The notes beneath the pieces were generated by a model that saw only the letters and a program-made list of their open reading frames with translations, was not told where the DNA came from and did not search any database. Source: Crossaster papposus (taxonomy: Eukaryota > Echinodermata > Asteroidea > Velatida > Solasteridae). From it: a stretch of DNA of 64,000 bases. The stretch lies in assembly GCA_037893245.1 (NCBI GenBank), contig JBAIAA010000021.1:2391124-2455123 (forward strand), in the 5' to 3' direction. The position numbers and the translations under genes are program-made. Of this stretch, positions 45,178 through 56,996 are shown one piece after another. Numbering within the stretch: the stretch's first letter is position 1; each line of letters opens with the position of its first letter.

Positions 45178-46110
45178 GTGTTCCATACTCTACTGTATTT
45201 TAAGTACAGGACCAAATCTACCCAAATCCACTCAAGTAGTGGTTGATATCGATGAACAACAGCTCATCACTGCACGATGGACAAAACCAGTCCCATTATC
45301 CCAGCAGTGCCAACGTCATAATCCAAATATATTCACCCCAGGCCTGCAGGACTAAGTTCTCCCGTTCCCCCACCACAACACGCCCCCCCCCCCCCCCACC
45401 CCCCCCCCCCCCCTCTCCCCCCCCCCCCCCCCCCCCCCCCGCAAAAAAACCCCCAAAACAAAACAATTAAGGGTATGGATTTTGATGGGTTAGGGTTAAA
45501 TAAGCTTTAGTTTTTGTCACTTTTCATTATCGGTAACATCAACCAATTTCAATCAAGGAAATACACATACATGTACATACATAATATTAAAAACTGTAAT
45601 TTTTTTAATTATAAATGCAGTAGCGAAACTGAAGTCTCTGCTTTGATAACTGCTGTCATGAGATACATGCCTAACACGTGCATTACAATAGGTCTTTGAG
45701 AATTGTGGGGAAATATGAAGGAAATGTCTACAAAACTTTCTGTTTCAACTACGCACTTTTAGAAGATCTGTAACTGTATTTCCCCATTAGAATAAAACTG
45801 GAGCAATCTTGAAATAGGACAAACGCTACACTGCACAACACGGGTGTTGGCCAGCATATTAAATGAAGTAAACAAGCATATTGAAACTTTTACAAGAGAT
45901 ATGGCTGGGGTACATATGTAAATGATACATCATTTTAAAGTTGAGAACCTAGAGAATAAACACAAAAGTAAAATCTAAAAAAACCAAATTGTCAACTTTG
46001 TCTGGGTTCCGTTGGAGCAGGTCACATATACACCAATTGTCAGTTGTGCATGTTTGTCATTTGAAGCAGCAAAGGTGCTCAAAACCAAAAGGTGCTCAAA
46101 ACGTACGGCC
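45178..46110 (+). repeat. GPCR-adjacent block B1 (duplicate of 61789-62575)
   Basis: CATTATCCCAGCAGTGCCAA, GTAGCGAAACTGAAGTCTCT, GATAACTGCTGTCATGAGAT, CACTTTTAGAAGATCTGTAA and ACACCAATTGTCAGTTGTGC occur in the same order in both. This copy has a C-rich expansion at 45380-45440 where the other has only short C runs. Confidence 0.85.
45850..45908 (+). pseudogene. GPCR N-terminal relic 1
   Basis: The frame encodes NEVNKHIETFTRDM, matching TEVNKHLESYHKS of the intact receptor at 41876. The upstream CACTGCACAACACGGGTG aligns with the normal 5' UTR and start region, but the start codon and everything after the N-terminus are lost. Confidence 0.55.
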
Positions 46111-47010
46111 AGGTACTCAGCGTCAGTTTTCAGCGTGTTCGGTCAGTTTCTTATCGCCGCATAATCGGCATTAACCCAGGCATGCTGGTCTGTGCGGTAT
46201 CGCCACATTGTGGTCCAAGCATGGTCCAACGCTGTGGGGAGGGGGCATGTTTACGGCTGCAGAACCAACCTTCAAAGTGATCGCAATATCGTAATTTAAA
46301 CAGGGACAAGTGTCTTATATCCCCAATAACTCCTCAGATTATTTTCTTGGCAAAATTCAGCCGGCAAGGCATTTAATTATCCGAGTTCCGCGTTTTACCG
46401 AGCCACGGTTTTCAGATCAGCTGGATTAGATGTGTGCGACATAATATAGGGCCGAGTTCGACACGTTTCAATAGAGTCGCGGCCTAGCTTCTCCAGTCAC
46501 CGCGGTTGAAAACTCAAAACTAAGCAGCTAAACACAACTAGTTTTGACCATAACAATGTCAACATTCAAGAAAATACCCAGCAAAACGAGCGAAAATAAC
46601 TGCGACCCTCACCTCACCAATCAAGCAATTAAGACAGTTCAAATCTTCATGTGTAAATTCCTACAAGCCTTCGTAAAAATCACTCAACTTTCTCCGATAA
46701 AATATGTCAACGATGGCGGTGTTCGTAAACACTTGCGAGCTAGCTATGACCTTTCACCGCTAGCTCAAATTATGCAGTTTCTACGCAACGATCGACCAAT
46801 AAGAAAACGACTATAAAGGTCAGCTTAATCTATTAGCATAATGAGCACCGCCCCCAAAACCTAATGATCCAAGGCGTTCGAGTATCCTCAGTTAGTTTGC
46901 ATATAATAGTGGCCGCGTGAGGTCGTAGTTTGAGCTCCGATTACCGCTGCGCTGTACGTACGGACGGGTAACGATGAACGCCTTGACCAAGGCTAGTCAG
47001 GTAGCTGCCG
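46111..47010. other. No feature recognised
   Basis: About 900 bp of mixed-composition DNA. The open frame at 46544-46816 has no recognisable motif and overlaps nothing conserved within the window. Confidence 0.4.
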
Positions 47011-47670
47011 GTGTGAAAGGTAATTCTGTCCCCCCTGGTAAATGTGTCCCCCCGGACAGACTTACCAGGCCGTGACCCGGTAAATCTGTCCGGGGGGACA
47101 CATTTACCTAGGTATTTCTGTCCCCCTCCAGGTAATTCTGTCTCCCTGCCCAACGTTAAACGTGTCCCCCCTGGTAAAATTGTCCCGTGCAACGTCACAA
47201 GTCTAGCACCCACTAGACGCAACAACCATTTTGTGGCAGACTGTAGATGTGTAAGGTACTACAAATTACAGGTGGTCAAAAGTGCTGCCATATTTCGTGC
47301 TGGGTATACAGAATTTGTACGCGTGCAAGAAGTCTGAAAATACTGATTACCGCTAATTTCCCTTTCGCGCAGAAACGTAGATCGGTTGATTTAATTAACA
47401 TAGTTATTTATATTTTTATTTTTATTTTGATAAATCGATGAAGGGAACAGAAGTTCAAATAATAAATACCATGTGGGCTTTTCATTGAAATAACATCAAA
47501 ATAACCACTTATGTGTGGAACATTGGGGGACAAAATTACCTAGAGAGGGGACAAAATAAACTGGAGGGGGACGGAATTAACGGCTCTAGGGGGACACATT
47601 TACCTAGGTAATTCTGTCCCCCCGGACAATTTTACCGGGGGACAGAATTACCTTCCACACCGGCGACAAC
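47011..47670. mobile_element. Element with arrayed GGGGGACA.AATTACC motifs, ~655 bp
   Basis: The ends GCCGGTGTGAAAGGTAATTC and GAATTACCTTCCACACCGGC are inverted. Subterminal zones repeat GGTAA(A/T)T(C/G)TGTCCCCC and its inverse at least ten times in both orientations, which is reminiscent of transposase-binding arrays. There is no coding capacity in the 650 bp. Confidence 0.75.
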
Positions 47671-47865
47671 AGATAATGACGCAAATTGAAATTCAATTTG
47701 CGTCGTTAACACAATGCAAGCAGCGTAGCTATGACGACGCAACAATTCAAATGTTAACGGCTCTTCCCAAAAATAGCACAATGACTACAATGACTGTGAT
47801 AATATTAGGCATTTCGTCTGGTGTTGGCTTTTGCCAATGCGAGTTTTATTTTATAAAAACCGGAA

Positions 47866-48197
47866 AAGAGATTGAACATTTATATGTTACTTAACTCCCG
47901 GAAACACTCGAACATCGCGAACGTTAACGATAATACCTGGCCGTCAATAGAACGTGTTCGGAAAACTTCGGACATTTTCGGAAACTGAAGCAATTCCTCC
48001 AGTTTTTGGTCACGTGACATTGGCGGCAAAAAAAAAGAGATTGAACATTTATATGTTACTTAACTCCCGGAAACACTCGAACATCGCGAACGTTAACGAT
48101 AATACCTGGCCGTCAATAGAACGTGTTCGGAAAACTTCGGACATTTTCGGAAACTGAAGCAATTCCTCCAGTTTTTGGTCACGTGACATTGGCGGCT
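47866..48197 (+). repeat. Two-copy tandem duplication, 169 bp
   Basis: AGATTGAACATTTATATGTT through GTCACGTGACATTGGCGGC occurs twice; ATTGAACATT starts at 47871 and 48040. The copies are almost identical, so the event is recent. Confidence 0.9.
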
Positions 48198-48262
48198 AAA
48201 TAATAAATGAACAATCACAATAGTCAGAAATATTTGGTCTGAAAACCAGACTATAATAATCG

Positions 48263-48495
48263 TACCACTGACCTCTACACATGGACAGATCATCATTGTT
48301 TCACACTTGGAGTCGGCGCGAACTGGAAGTGCAACATGGCGGACCACGACATCACTCTGTGAGCCAATGAAATGTCCAGGTGCAAGGTTTAGTGGGTACG
48401 AGTCACTGATCTCTATTATACTGGATAGGTCGAGCGGCTCTGCACGTGAAGCCATTGGCGGCCATATTGGGATATTCAAAACATTGCAGGCGTAC
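48263..48495 (+). repeat. Dispersed repeat, uninterrupted copy (pair with 51085-51777)
   Basis: CACTGACCTCTACAC.TGGAC, GGCGCGAACTGGAAGTGCAA, GCCAATGAAATGTCCAGGTG, CTGGATAGGTCGAGCG and GGCGGCCAT.TTGGGATATTC occur inverted at 51085-51777. Here the site GAAATGTCCAGGTG is unbroken. Confidence 0.85.
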
Positions 48496-48539
48496 ACACG
48501 TTTGTATAGCGCAAGACCGAGAAAACGAATGTAATATCA

Positions 48540-51080
48540 CAGGAAACGAAGTTAACATCACAAAAACAATCCAGTTTGATCAGGAAAATTAAGTTAAAAC
48601 ATAATAACACCCAAGAATTACATGTATACGCCAAGTTTCAATGTTAAATAGGGCTATTCTTTGGAAAAGATATGAGACATTCGTGTGATGTACCGGTACG
48701 TGAGACGATGCAATGCAGTGCAAAGTCTATGGGATATGTCGGACAAGTATTTTCAAGAATTTTCAACTTCTAAATTATTTTGTGTGTGTTTTTTTGTGGT
48801 TTTTTTTTTTTTTTTTTTTTTTGGGGGGGGGGGGGAATTTCACATCATAACCTTATGCACAAACCGGAACAAGGAAAAGGCAAAACAATTTTTTTTGGAT
48901 TAAGGAAATTCTTGAATTTTTTTTATATCCAGACACTAAAAAGTGCTAGTTTTATGATAAAATAAAAAAATGTTGAAAAAATTGAAAAAATGTCAGTGTG
49001 TTTCAGGAAAATTTAATTGGCACGTCATGGTTTGTTCGTGGGGTTTTAAGGCAGTGTCCAGATTTGGAATCAACCTAATGTTTAGTAAATGTTTTAGAAA
49101 GGGTCCCAAAAATTCTTGCTGGACAAGTGGACAGAAAAAATGTATTATGTGGTTTTGAGCTTTAACCATAGAGCTGTATAATAAAGATACACCTCTATGG
49201 CTTAAACTATGAACTTGAGAAACTTGAAATAAATCACAATTAAAAATATCAATCACATGTGTAAATAATGACATAAGTCACACAATGGATTCAATTTTGC
49301 TTTATTCTTTTATTTTACATTCATATAACATGTAATAACTACTGCCATAGTAACAATATGCTTATTATGTATTGTTTACTGATGTTATAAAACCAATTAA
49401 CCCCAGACTGTTTATGAATTTAAAACCAAAACAAAACTTGTGATGTCATTTTAGAATAATAATTGTTGATACTATGCAAAGATACATTTGGCAGCATTCT
49501 TCACAGGCCACATTTTAATAGGACACCCTTGTACGGCTTTAACTTTGAATTGTGAGTGTTTCTAGATATTTGTGCGATATGAACACAATATTAAAGATTT
49601 GTACACCACAATTTTTGTTTTGTAAGAAAGCAAAATAAAACCATGATTGAAAAGCAAAATTTGACAGGGCGGCATAACATTTTAACAGGGCAGCATAAAA
49701 ATATGACAGAACAGCGTAACATGTACACAGAGCGGCCGCTACCCAGTGATTGTGGAGAACACTGACTGGGTAAATCCATGTCATTTTAATATCTGTATAA
49801 TTTGCTTTGAATATTAACAATACAATTTTAACCAGATTTGTCAGTTTTCATAAAACACATGTTCAATATATTTCCATGTTACAAAGATAGGTTTGTGACT
49901 GTTGCGACTGTTTTATTATCTGTACTTATATTGTTGAAACATGAAATGCCAAGATGCAGAGTTCTGCAATATATTTGCAGCACATCTAAGAAATGTGGAA
50001 CACCGAGATAGCTTATCTTGCAAAACGTAGTTGGTCAATTATGCTACCGTATTTACTGATGGTTAAACAAAATAAGTTTTGACATTCGCTGTCATCTGTT
50101 GTCCCTCTGTCATAATGGGAGCAGTTCGTCCTATGACTTGTCCAGCCGTAATAAGCTGTACAGACTGACATCTTCAAGCAAGAAGTGGACTTGGGTAAAC
50201 CAATTAGCTGTAGTGTACAAAGAAAAAAATATACAGGTATAAATTAAATGCCAAGGAAAGAATGTTGTAACATGACGCTATTTTAAAAACACAAAATTCT
50301 CAATTTATTTGGCATACTCATTTCTTCAGAGAGTGAAATTGCATTTGACTTTGAGCACTGTAAGGAATGTCATCAGGACTACGTTTTTAAGAGAGATTTG
50401 TGGGCGAAACTGTGAAATTGTTCTGAAGTATTAGAAATACGTGTCTACATCCTTCCACCACGATAGCCTTGGCCTACACCATGCATTTAATAATACTATT
50501 ATTGTTATTAATAGGTGCCTCTACACTTCCAGAATTGTGAGGAAAAAAACTGTGATCATTGCGATATTGGGATAATTCTACAGAACATTAAATTTATGCA
50601 CGTCAAATAGTTCATGACACAATATGTTGTGTACGAATGTGTACACAAATTACCACCATGAACTGTTTGACGTGCAAGTCAACGGGACAGTCTTCATGGA
50701 ATGGGTACAAAATTGGTCTGAAAATACCTGTATTGTGGAATTCAATCATATTGTAAGGGTATCCTAGACCAACTGATTCTATAAATCTACTGTTCTTTCG
50801 AAATATCCCAGTTTTTATTTCAGATAAAATGATGAAATATGAAAAAATCCCGCTGGAATTCATGTGGAAACGAAAATATCGTTTTCGCCCAACAATGTTC
50901 TCCTAAATCTCTCTTAAAACCGTAGTCCTGACATTTTTTACAAAGATAGATACTGATCGCACAGTCTGCGAGTTTATTTAATAAATTTACTTATTTACAA
51001 AGGATTTTAATGCATTTTTACCCACCATCGCTGCTGCCACTGTCTCACTCTCGACGTGTCTACGCGTCTTTTGCATGCGC
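48540..51080. other. AT-rich stretch, no gene recognised
   Basis: Contains a T run followed by a G run (48800-48835) and generic AT-rich sequence. Short open frames of 60-93 codons have no domain or splice context that I trust. Confidence 0.45.
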
Positions 51081-51084
51081 GAAG

Positions 51085-51777
51085 GCAATGTTTTGAATAT
51101 CCCATCATGGCCGCCGGTTACTTCACGGCTCGCTATCCCATCAATGTACGCTCGACCTATCCAGTTATAGAGATCAGTGGTACGAGTACGGTACTGACCT
51201 CTACACCTGGGGTGCGTTCCACTCCAGCGAACGTTGCGAACGTTGGCCAACGTTAGCGTTGTTCGCGTGAGTGGAACGCAATGTGCGCCAAATATGTTGG
51301 CAAACGTTAGCGAAAACGGCGAACGACTTTTCGAGCTGTTCGCTGTTGGCCAGTGACGTATTTTAATGATGGCGAAGCGGTTAGCAGACGGCAGGGTTCT
51401 TTTCACGGTTTTTATTTACGTTTTATACTTTTCGTTATAAACGGTGGATTGTTTTGAGCATTCACAGGGATCTTTTAAAGAAAAATAATGAGTTGGACAA
51501 AAAGCAGCAAACCAAACGATGTCACTTTCACTGGGCGCCGCCATTTTGAAAACGTAGTTTTTAAAATATCGTTCCACTTCAACTAACGCCAACTCAAAAC
51601 GTTGGCGAACGTTCGCGCAAACAGTTCGCGTAAGTGGAACGCACCCCTGGACATTTCATTGGCTCACATAAGTGACGTCTTGGATCCGCCATGTTGCACT
51701 TCCAGTTCGCGCCGACTTCAAGCGTTAGCACAGCAGAATATGGACAATGGTCCGTCCAGGTGTAGAGGTCAGTGAAT
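51085..51777 (-). repeat. Dispersed repeat interrupted by the 435-bp GGTGCG element
   Basis: Inverse copy of 48263-48495, split at ACACCTGG/CCTGGACATTTC by the element at 51211-51645. Confidence 0.85.
51211..51645. mobile_element. 435-bp element with GGTGCGTTCCACT ends, copy 2
   Basis: GGTGCGTTCCACT and AGTGGAACGCACC are perfect inverted ends, flanked by CCTGG at 51206-51210 and 51646-51650. The empty relative at 48.38 kb has a single CCTGG (as CCAGG on its strand), so the duplication is real. Subterminal AACGTTGGCCAACGTTAGCG motifs match copy 1. The superfamily is unassigned; 5-bp duplications are uncommon among animal DNA transposons. Confidence 0.88.
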
Positions 51778-52344
51778 CGTACACTACATTGAACGAAAAC
51801 GACTCAGCGCGCATGCTTGGAATGTCCACGGAATTTTACGGGTTCACGTGACCGATGCTTTAAGACCGTGCTATGGGCCGGGACAAATCTGGCGATAATT
51901 AAGGGCGCCCTCAATAAGCCCGAATAGACGGACGGCGCGCCGCGGAACAAATGAACGGCTAGCTCGATCTCGGATCAATTAAGACTATGTGGGGACTCGA
52001 ACATGTCCCCACTATACTCGGTCTGGTTTTTTCCAAACAAAATAACCTGTCCCTCAAACTAGGGGGAGGCTGAAACACACACCTTCCATCGTGGACCACA
52101 CATTGTCCTCCCATTATCCCTCTTTTGTTTGTACTCTTTCAGAAGACCTCCATAAGATTTGTACACGATTTGGAATCGTGGACCCATTGTTTACCTCCAA
52201 ATTCTTTTACACACTCACGCACTCCCTGGGTAGTCGGGCTGATAAGTCCTGCAGTTAAAATGTTGATAAGTCGTGCTGTTGTGACAGGCCTACATGTGGA
52301 ACTGTTCCCTTGATAATGAGCATGGCATTTGGGAGTAATTTGGG

Positions 52345-52565
52345 CAGCCTTCATAAAAGTACCTTCTAGTTTTAAATCTCTCTTGGCGGTAAAATGAATG
52401 TGTATTCATGAGATTTGACACCACATTTCAAAATAAATTTTCTGGATAATGTGTCTTTAAAACAACAATTTTATAATTGATTTGGCCTTTATGTTAAATA
52501 GAATGAAAAACTATTAACTATTTTGAGAAATATAAGGGTTGAAATGTTGACGGTTGGCGGAAATT
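52345..52565 (+). repeat. Dispersed repeat shared with 19330-19535
   Basis: See the pair at 19330-19535; the same order of blocks, moderately diverged. A C run (52612-52624) follows. Confidence 0.5.
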
Positions 52566-52691
52566 ATTATTTTTCTAAATAATGTTTTGTAAACACGGCA
52601 TTAGTCAACCACCCCCCCCCCCCCTTTCTGGACATATATACTGCGATATAGGAATTCCTGAAACTACTACTATAATAACCTGTAATATCAA

Positions 52692-53097
52692 TAGACTAGG
52701 AGCAAAGTTGTGAAAGCCCTGTAAATAAGAATTTTGCTCAACACCTACTACATCCAAGGTTTGACTTCACAATATGGAAGAACATACCCTACTGAACACT
52801 GCTAGGTAGTATGTGGCTTCAAATTGTGGTATCACTTTTGAGAAAAACTTGGTTTTTGAGGGTAAAAAGTTGGCATTGTTCTTAATTTGGCACCAATTGT
52901 TAGTAAACAGTCGTCATATATTCATATAAAAAAATAAAAAATGAAGCATTTTATTTTTTATATATCTTAATATCTTATATAAATTATCACAACTATCATT
53001 TAAATATTTTTTACATTTCATTTTTATAAAGTACATACTAAAATGTGAAATAATTTTGAAATAAGAAAAAAGAAAACTTGTACGAGGCTACTTCCCA

Positions 53098-53132
<35 letters not shown>

Positions 53133-53482
53133 GTTATCTTTTAAAGGGGCGTGGCCACGCCCCTTTGTCTCCTTAGACCATAATTATTATTTTTTAGCCA
53201 ATGAGGAACATTTGAGTCATGAACTCATTAAACAGCATCATTTGCATGAACAAAAGTGATGTTTATATGCTTTCATTGTGTCAAACTTATCTTTTTTTTT
53301 TTTTTTTTTTTTTTTATCAAATAATTTTTTTTGATAGCAGCGCTAAATTTATACCACAATTTGAGTCCACATACTACCTAGAGATGTTCTACTAGGTCTA
53401 TTCCACCAGAAAAAGCAATCGAACCTTAGATGTAGTGAGAGTTGAGCACCCACTTTTTTTTTGGTCCGTGCTCCTAGTCTAC
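52692..53482. repeat. Long foldback, 791 bp
   Basis: TAGACTAGGAGCA is inverted as TGCTCCTAGTCTA; inward, GCTCAACACCTACTACATC pairs with GATGTAGTGAGAGTTGAGC, and CTAGGTAGTATGTGG.TTCAAATTGTGGTAT pairs with ATACCACAATTTGAGTCCACATACTACCTAG. The arms span about 150-160 bp. The centre is AT-rich with two poly-T runs (53100-53129, 53291-53315). Confidence 0.8.
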
Positions 53483-53689
53483 AACCATTGTCAAAATGAT
53501 GAAAAGGTTCATAATCTTGTAGGTTTATTTATTGCGGTGAGTTTATCATGAGTTATCATGAGTTAATTGATATTTTAGCGAGATGTAGTTCAATTAGTAT
53601 CTCCACAAAACAGCTCAAAAACGCAGCCATGACACCAGTTACCACCAAGGGATAATCATTTTAGTAATGATGAGATGCAAACAGCCCCT

Positions 53690-53848
53690 CTTATTTTCGA
53701 CAAAACCTGATCCGAGGCGAGTTTAGGCCTATATCAGTGGGAAGCACACCCGTCCGAGCTCGCTGCCAGATATTTCAAGCCTTGCTCGTGACGTGTTTAT
53801 TCGTCGTCCGTTTTGAATCTCAGAAAATCTTTGCGCGAACTGGTTGAA
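53690..53848. mobile_element. TTAA MITE family 1, left-truncated copy
   Basis: Shares ATTTTCGACAAAACCTGATC, GTGGGAAGCACACCCG, TCCGTTTTGAATCT and ends GCGCGAACTGGTTGAA. The left terminus is missing and the right TTAA has decayed to TTGA. Confidence 0.65.
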
Positions 53849-53849
53849 G

Positions 53850-55317
53850 CAGTAATACATGTCTTTTGCAGCTTATTGTAAATATGTTGACCCTATAATT
53901 CTCAATCCCCCAAACAGGAAAAGGATTGAGGACTAATATTCCGTCTGAAAAGCCTTAATTTTTGAAAGCCATTTCTAAATCGTGCCGCAAGTGTTCGAAA
54001 AACAGGAGTAAGTTTAGTAAATTATTAACTATAAGTTTCCCCATGCACTCTTACATTAAAAGCAAGGAGTTTTTAGTTGTATGAAACGTATTTCCCACAA
54101 AACTCAATTCTTTATTCAGAGATTAACAGAAATGAAACGATAGCACTTATTTTACTAAACACAAGGTTTGTCCACACTAAATGTTGTAACTGCACCAACA
54201 TCCCGATTAATATCATATAAAGGGTGCTGAAACTCACGAAATAAACGTTAATGATGGTAATACTAATAGCAGTTGTGCAATTGTTGAGAGATAGTGTACA
54301 CATTTATAAAATATTTGATTGTTTGTTGAATAACAAAATAAGACATTTAGTGACAATGTCCAGCAAATTGTTGGGGGTCCTGGGCCATTTTCAGGTTATA
54401 GGAGGTGTTATTACACCAACACAAAATTCACATTTTGAATTATGGTTAGCAAAGATATGAAATATGAGAAATCTGATCAATTTTCAAGCTTTTTCTTTAT
54501 TATGATGTGTTAAAAATGTTTTATTTTTTTTACAATTTTACAGTTGGTCAGAAAAATCAGGAAATAAGCTTTCATTTGATATAATGGCTCAACTCTGTAA
54601 TGTAATGCATTGGTCTTTTACAATTTTGGAAAATTTGCTTTTTCTCAGTTTATATTCAAAATGTCTTTAAAAAGAAATAAAGATTTACAATTGTGGTGCT
54701 TCATTATCAAATTCGAATCACAATTTACAAACTGCAATATACAAACTGTTTTCTAATTATTCTAAATGGCTCTGTATCTGGGGTTTTTTTTTATGGAGGG
54801 CATAATTTTAGCCAAGAGCTAGTAATAAAACATTGACTGAAGCCAATATAAACAATATACAAAGGTATACAGTCAGGCCTGCAAGAGATTATTTTACCGC
54901 GCATGAATTGGCTCAGACTAAAAAATAAATTAAATTAAATTAAATTAAATTAATAACGAAACGCTTGTATTTTGGTTTATTATTTTTTCCATGGACAAAT
55001 TTTATCTCGGGTGAAGTATAAAACTGGTCATTTTGTTTTTCCGACTTTCGTATTTTGACTTTCAGGCTTTAATTTTGTGTTTCGACTTTTATTGGGCTCT
55101 GACCATGACAAATTGACATTTAAAGTTCCAATATTTATTGCATACTTTTCTTCAGAAAGATGTTTTGATTTTAAGGTTTCCGATATTATAACAATAACAA
55201 ATAGTGAAGGAATTCCTTCATGAGCAGCCTTCTGTCTGAGGCATCAATAGCCTTACAAGCCTTTTTACAGGCTTCAACACTTCTAGGCTCCATCTAAAAA
55301 AACCCTCTCCTTTACAA
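53850..55317. other. AT-rich stretch, no gene recognised
   Basis: Contains TTAAA repeats near 54928-54952 and otherwise unremarkable AT-rich DNA. I see no coding or structural feature. Confidence 0.45.
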
Positions 55318-55504
55318 CATATGAAGCACGAAATGTGGCAGAGAAAAGCCCCCCTCTTTTGTGTTGACCATTGTGTTACCAGAATCTCAGGAATTCCTTT
55401 TAGGTTTCAAGGGGGGATGGGTTAGGTTACAATAGTGTTGAGTGCGTATAAAGTATAGGGATAAGAGGGGGGTACCCCTCTGCCACATATCGTGCTCGGT
55501 ATAC
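55318..55504 (-). repeat. Inverted-end repeat, uninterrupted copy (pair with 6347-6770)
   Basis: CATATGAAGCACGAAATGTG at the left and CACATATCGTGCTCGGTATAC at the right are inverted ends. The internal sequence is the inverse of 6347-6770 without the TTAA MITE. Confidence 0.75.
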
Positions 55505-55538
55505 TTTACAAGGTTAAGGCGATCACCAAGAGGACCCT

Positions 55539-55788
55539 CTACATGATCATCCAGAGCTTTCGCCCCCGCCCTTCCAGCAAAGTTCTGCGATGTGCCAATT
55601 CATGCGCAGTAAATAATCTTCGAGCAAGATTGACTGCAAAATTGGCAGGTGAGCCATATTTCTCGTAAATTGCACGCACCTCCTCTACAGTAAGATCTGC
55701 AACTTGTTTCACCTCCCCGGGAGCACGGGAGCATCGGCCCTCAAAGGGTTATTCTGGCCTATGAGATGGGCCGATATACAGGCCAATG
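55539..55788 (-). pseudogene. BEN-domain exon, copy B (frameshifted)
   Basis: Begins after GGGAG| and encodes LACISAHLIGQNNPLRADAP before a one-base loss (CCC where copy A has CCCC) shifts the frame to a TGA. In the original frame the rest reads ADLTVEEVRAIYEKYGSPAN then FAVNLARRLFTAHELAHRRT and GRGRK, ending at TAG 55541-55539. The NFAVNLARRLF..EL..R...G.GRK pattern is typical of BEN domains, which bind DNA or chromatin partners. A 10-bp insertion also alters the sequence before its acceptor. Probably a damaged duplicate; it alone still carries the residues after RRLF. Confidence 0.5.
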
Positions 55789-56340
55789 CTCCCGTATGAT
55801 CCCGAAGACGGAGAAGGCACAAGTTTTGATTCGTGATGATTTTACATGTATTTAGTAACTGTCTAATCCCTGTACCCTCCTCCCCCCCCCCCCCTCTTTC
55901 TTCTTGCCACCCCATCCACTCTTTTTCGGCATCTTCGTCCCATCTTTCCTGCACCACTCCTTCCCATTCCCCTCCTCCTTGCTTATAAATAATCTTCGAG
56001 CAAGATTGACTGCAAAATTGGCAGGTGAGCCAGATTTCTCGTAAATTGCACGCACCTCCTCTACAGTAAGATCTCCAACTGGTTTCACCGCCCCGAGAGC
56101 ACGGGGAGCATCGGCCCTCAAAGGGTTATTCTGGCCTACGAGATGGGCCGATATACGGGCCAATGCTCCCGAAGACGGAGAAGGCACAAGTTTTGATTCG
56201 TGATGATTTTATTAAGTAACTGTCTAATCCCTGTACCCTCCTCTCCCCCCCCCCCCCTCTTTCTTCTCTTGCCACCCCATCCACTCTTCTTCGTCATCTT
56301 CGTCCCATCTTCCCTGCACCACTCCTTTCCATTCCCCTCC
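55611..56340. repeat. 376-bp tandem duplication, two copies
   Basis: AAATAATCTTCGAGCAAGAT starts at 55611 and at 55987. Each unit carries a BEN exon followed (plus strand) by a C/T-rich stretch beginning GTAACTGTCTAATCCCTGTA. Confidence 0.85.
55987..56165 (-). CDS. BEN-domain exon, copy A (truncated at the duplication junction)
   Basis: Begins after TCTTCGGGAG| in the phase left by the exon at 56929-56704. It reads LARISAHLVGQNNPLRADAP, then GDLTVEEVRAIYEKSGSPAN and FAVNLARRLF, where the 376-bp tandem repeat ends and the frame runs on into ISKEEG. So copy A has an intact frame but lacks the second half of the BEN domain, whereas copy B has the second half but a frameshift. BEN assignment rests on pattern recognition. 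Confidence 0.5.
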
Positions 56341-56635
56341 TCCTTGCTCCCCTCCTTCCCGCTGCCCTCCTTCTTGCTCCCATCTTTCCAGCTGCCCCAC
56401 CTCCTGCTCCCCCTCCCGCTGTCCTATTTCTCGCTGCCCCTCCTCCACTCCTTCCTGCTGCCCTCCTTCTGGCTCCTCTCCTTGTTGCTTCCCTCTTCCC
56501 CGCTGCTCTTACTCCTGCTCCCTGCTCCCCCCTCCCCCTCCAGCTGTCCTTCTCGCTGCCCCCTCCCCTTCTTTCTGCTCCCCCCACCCTTCCTGCTGCC
56601 TTCCTTATTGCTCCCCTCCTCCCTGAAAATCTTCC
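56225..56635 (+). repeat. Pyrimidine-rich minisatellite, ~410 bp
   Basis: Nearly pure C/T on the plus strand with GCT(C/G)CCCTCCT and TTCC(T/C)GCTGCC units. The long open frames crossing it on both strands (Pro/Ser/Leu-rich or Arg/Gly-rich) reflect composition, not genes. It lies within the inferred BEN gene intron, where the transcript is purine-rich. Confidence 0.75.
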
Positions 56636-56703
56636 CAACAAATATTCAAAAGGTTATCCCCCAATTCGTCAACCAACTGAACAACTATGTTTGTTTTCCT
56701 CAC

Positions 56704-56929
56704 TAGTAGGGGGGGGGGAGGGGGGAGGGGTCGATGCTTTCTTCCTGGGTGGGGTCGATGCTTTCTTCCTGGGTTGGGTCGTTGCTTTTTTCCTGGGCTC
56801 AGTCGGTGGGTCGATTATTGGTGCCTCAGCTAGGTCGATCAGGCTTATTTCCATACCTGCTGATGGGAAAACGCCCACCACTGAAGCCACATTCTTTTTA
56901 AGGCTTTTTGTCTTTGGAGCTTCCTTTGG
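56704..56929 (-). CDS. Exon of probable BEN-domain gene (basic/proline-rich linker)
   Basis: 226 bp after ATCCCTTTCTAG| and before ACTA|GTGAGG. It reads PKEAPKTKSLKKNVASVVGV and onward to three PRKKA(T/S)T repeats and a proline run. This lysine/proline linker has no fold of its own. The phase (0 in, 1 out) joins the BEN exon in frame. The exon at 59007-58837 ends in phase 1, so at least one further exon must lie between them. Confidence 0.45.
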
Positions 56930-56996
56930 CTAGAAAGGGATATTGAAACATACCAAATGAAAATCAACTAGAGTTAGGGTCCGAGTTCAGATTTGT

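Noticed and set aside
56200..56706. 168-codon Pro/Ser/Leu-rich frame (plus) and Arg/Gly-rich frames (minus)
   Set aside because: Caused by the pyrimidine-rich minisatellite; composition alone keeps them open.
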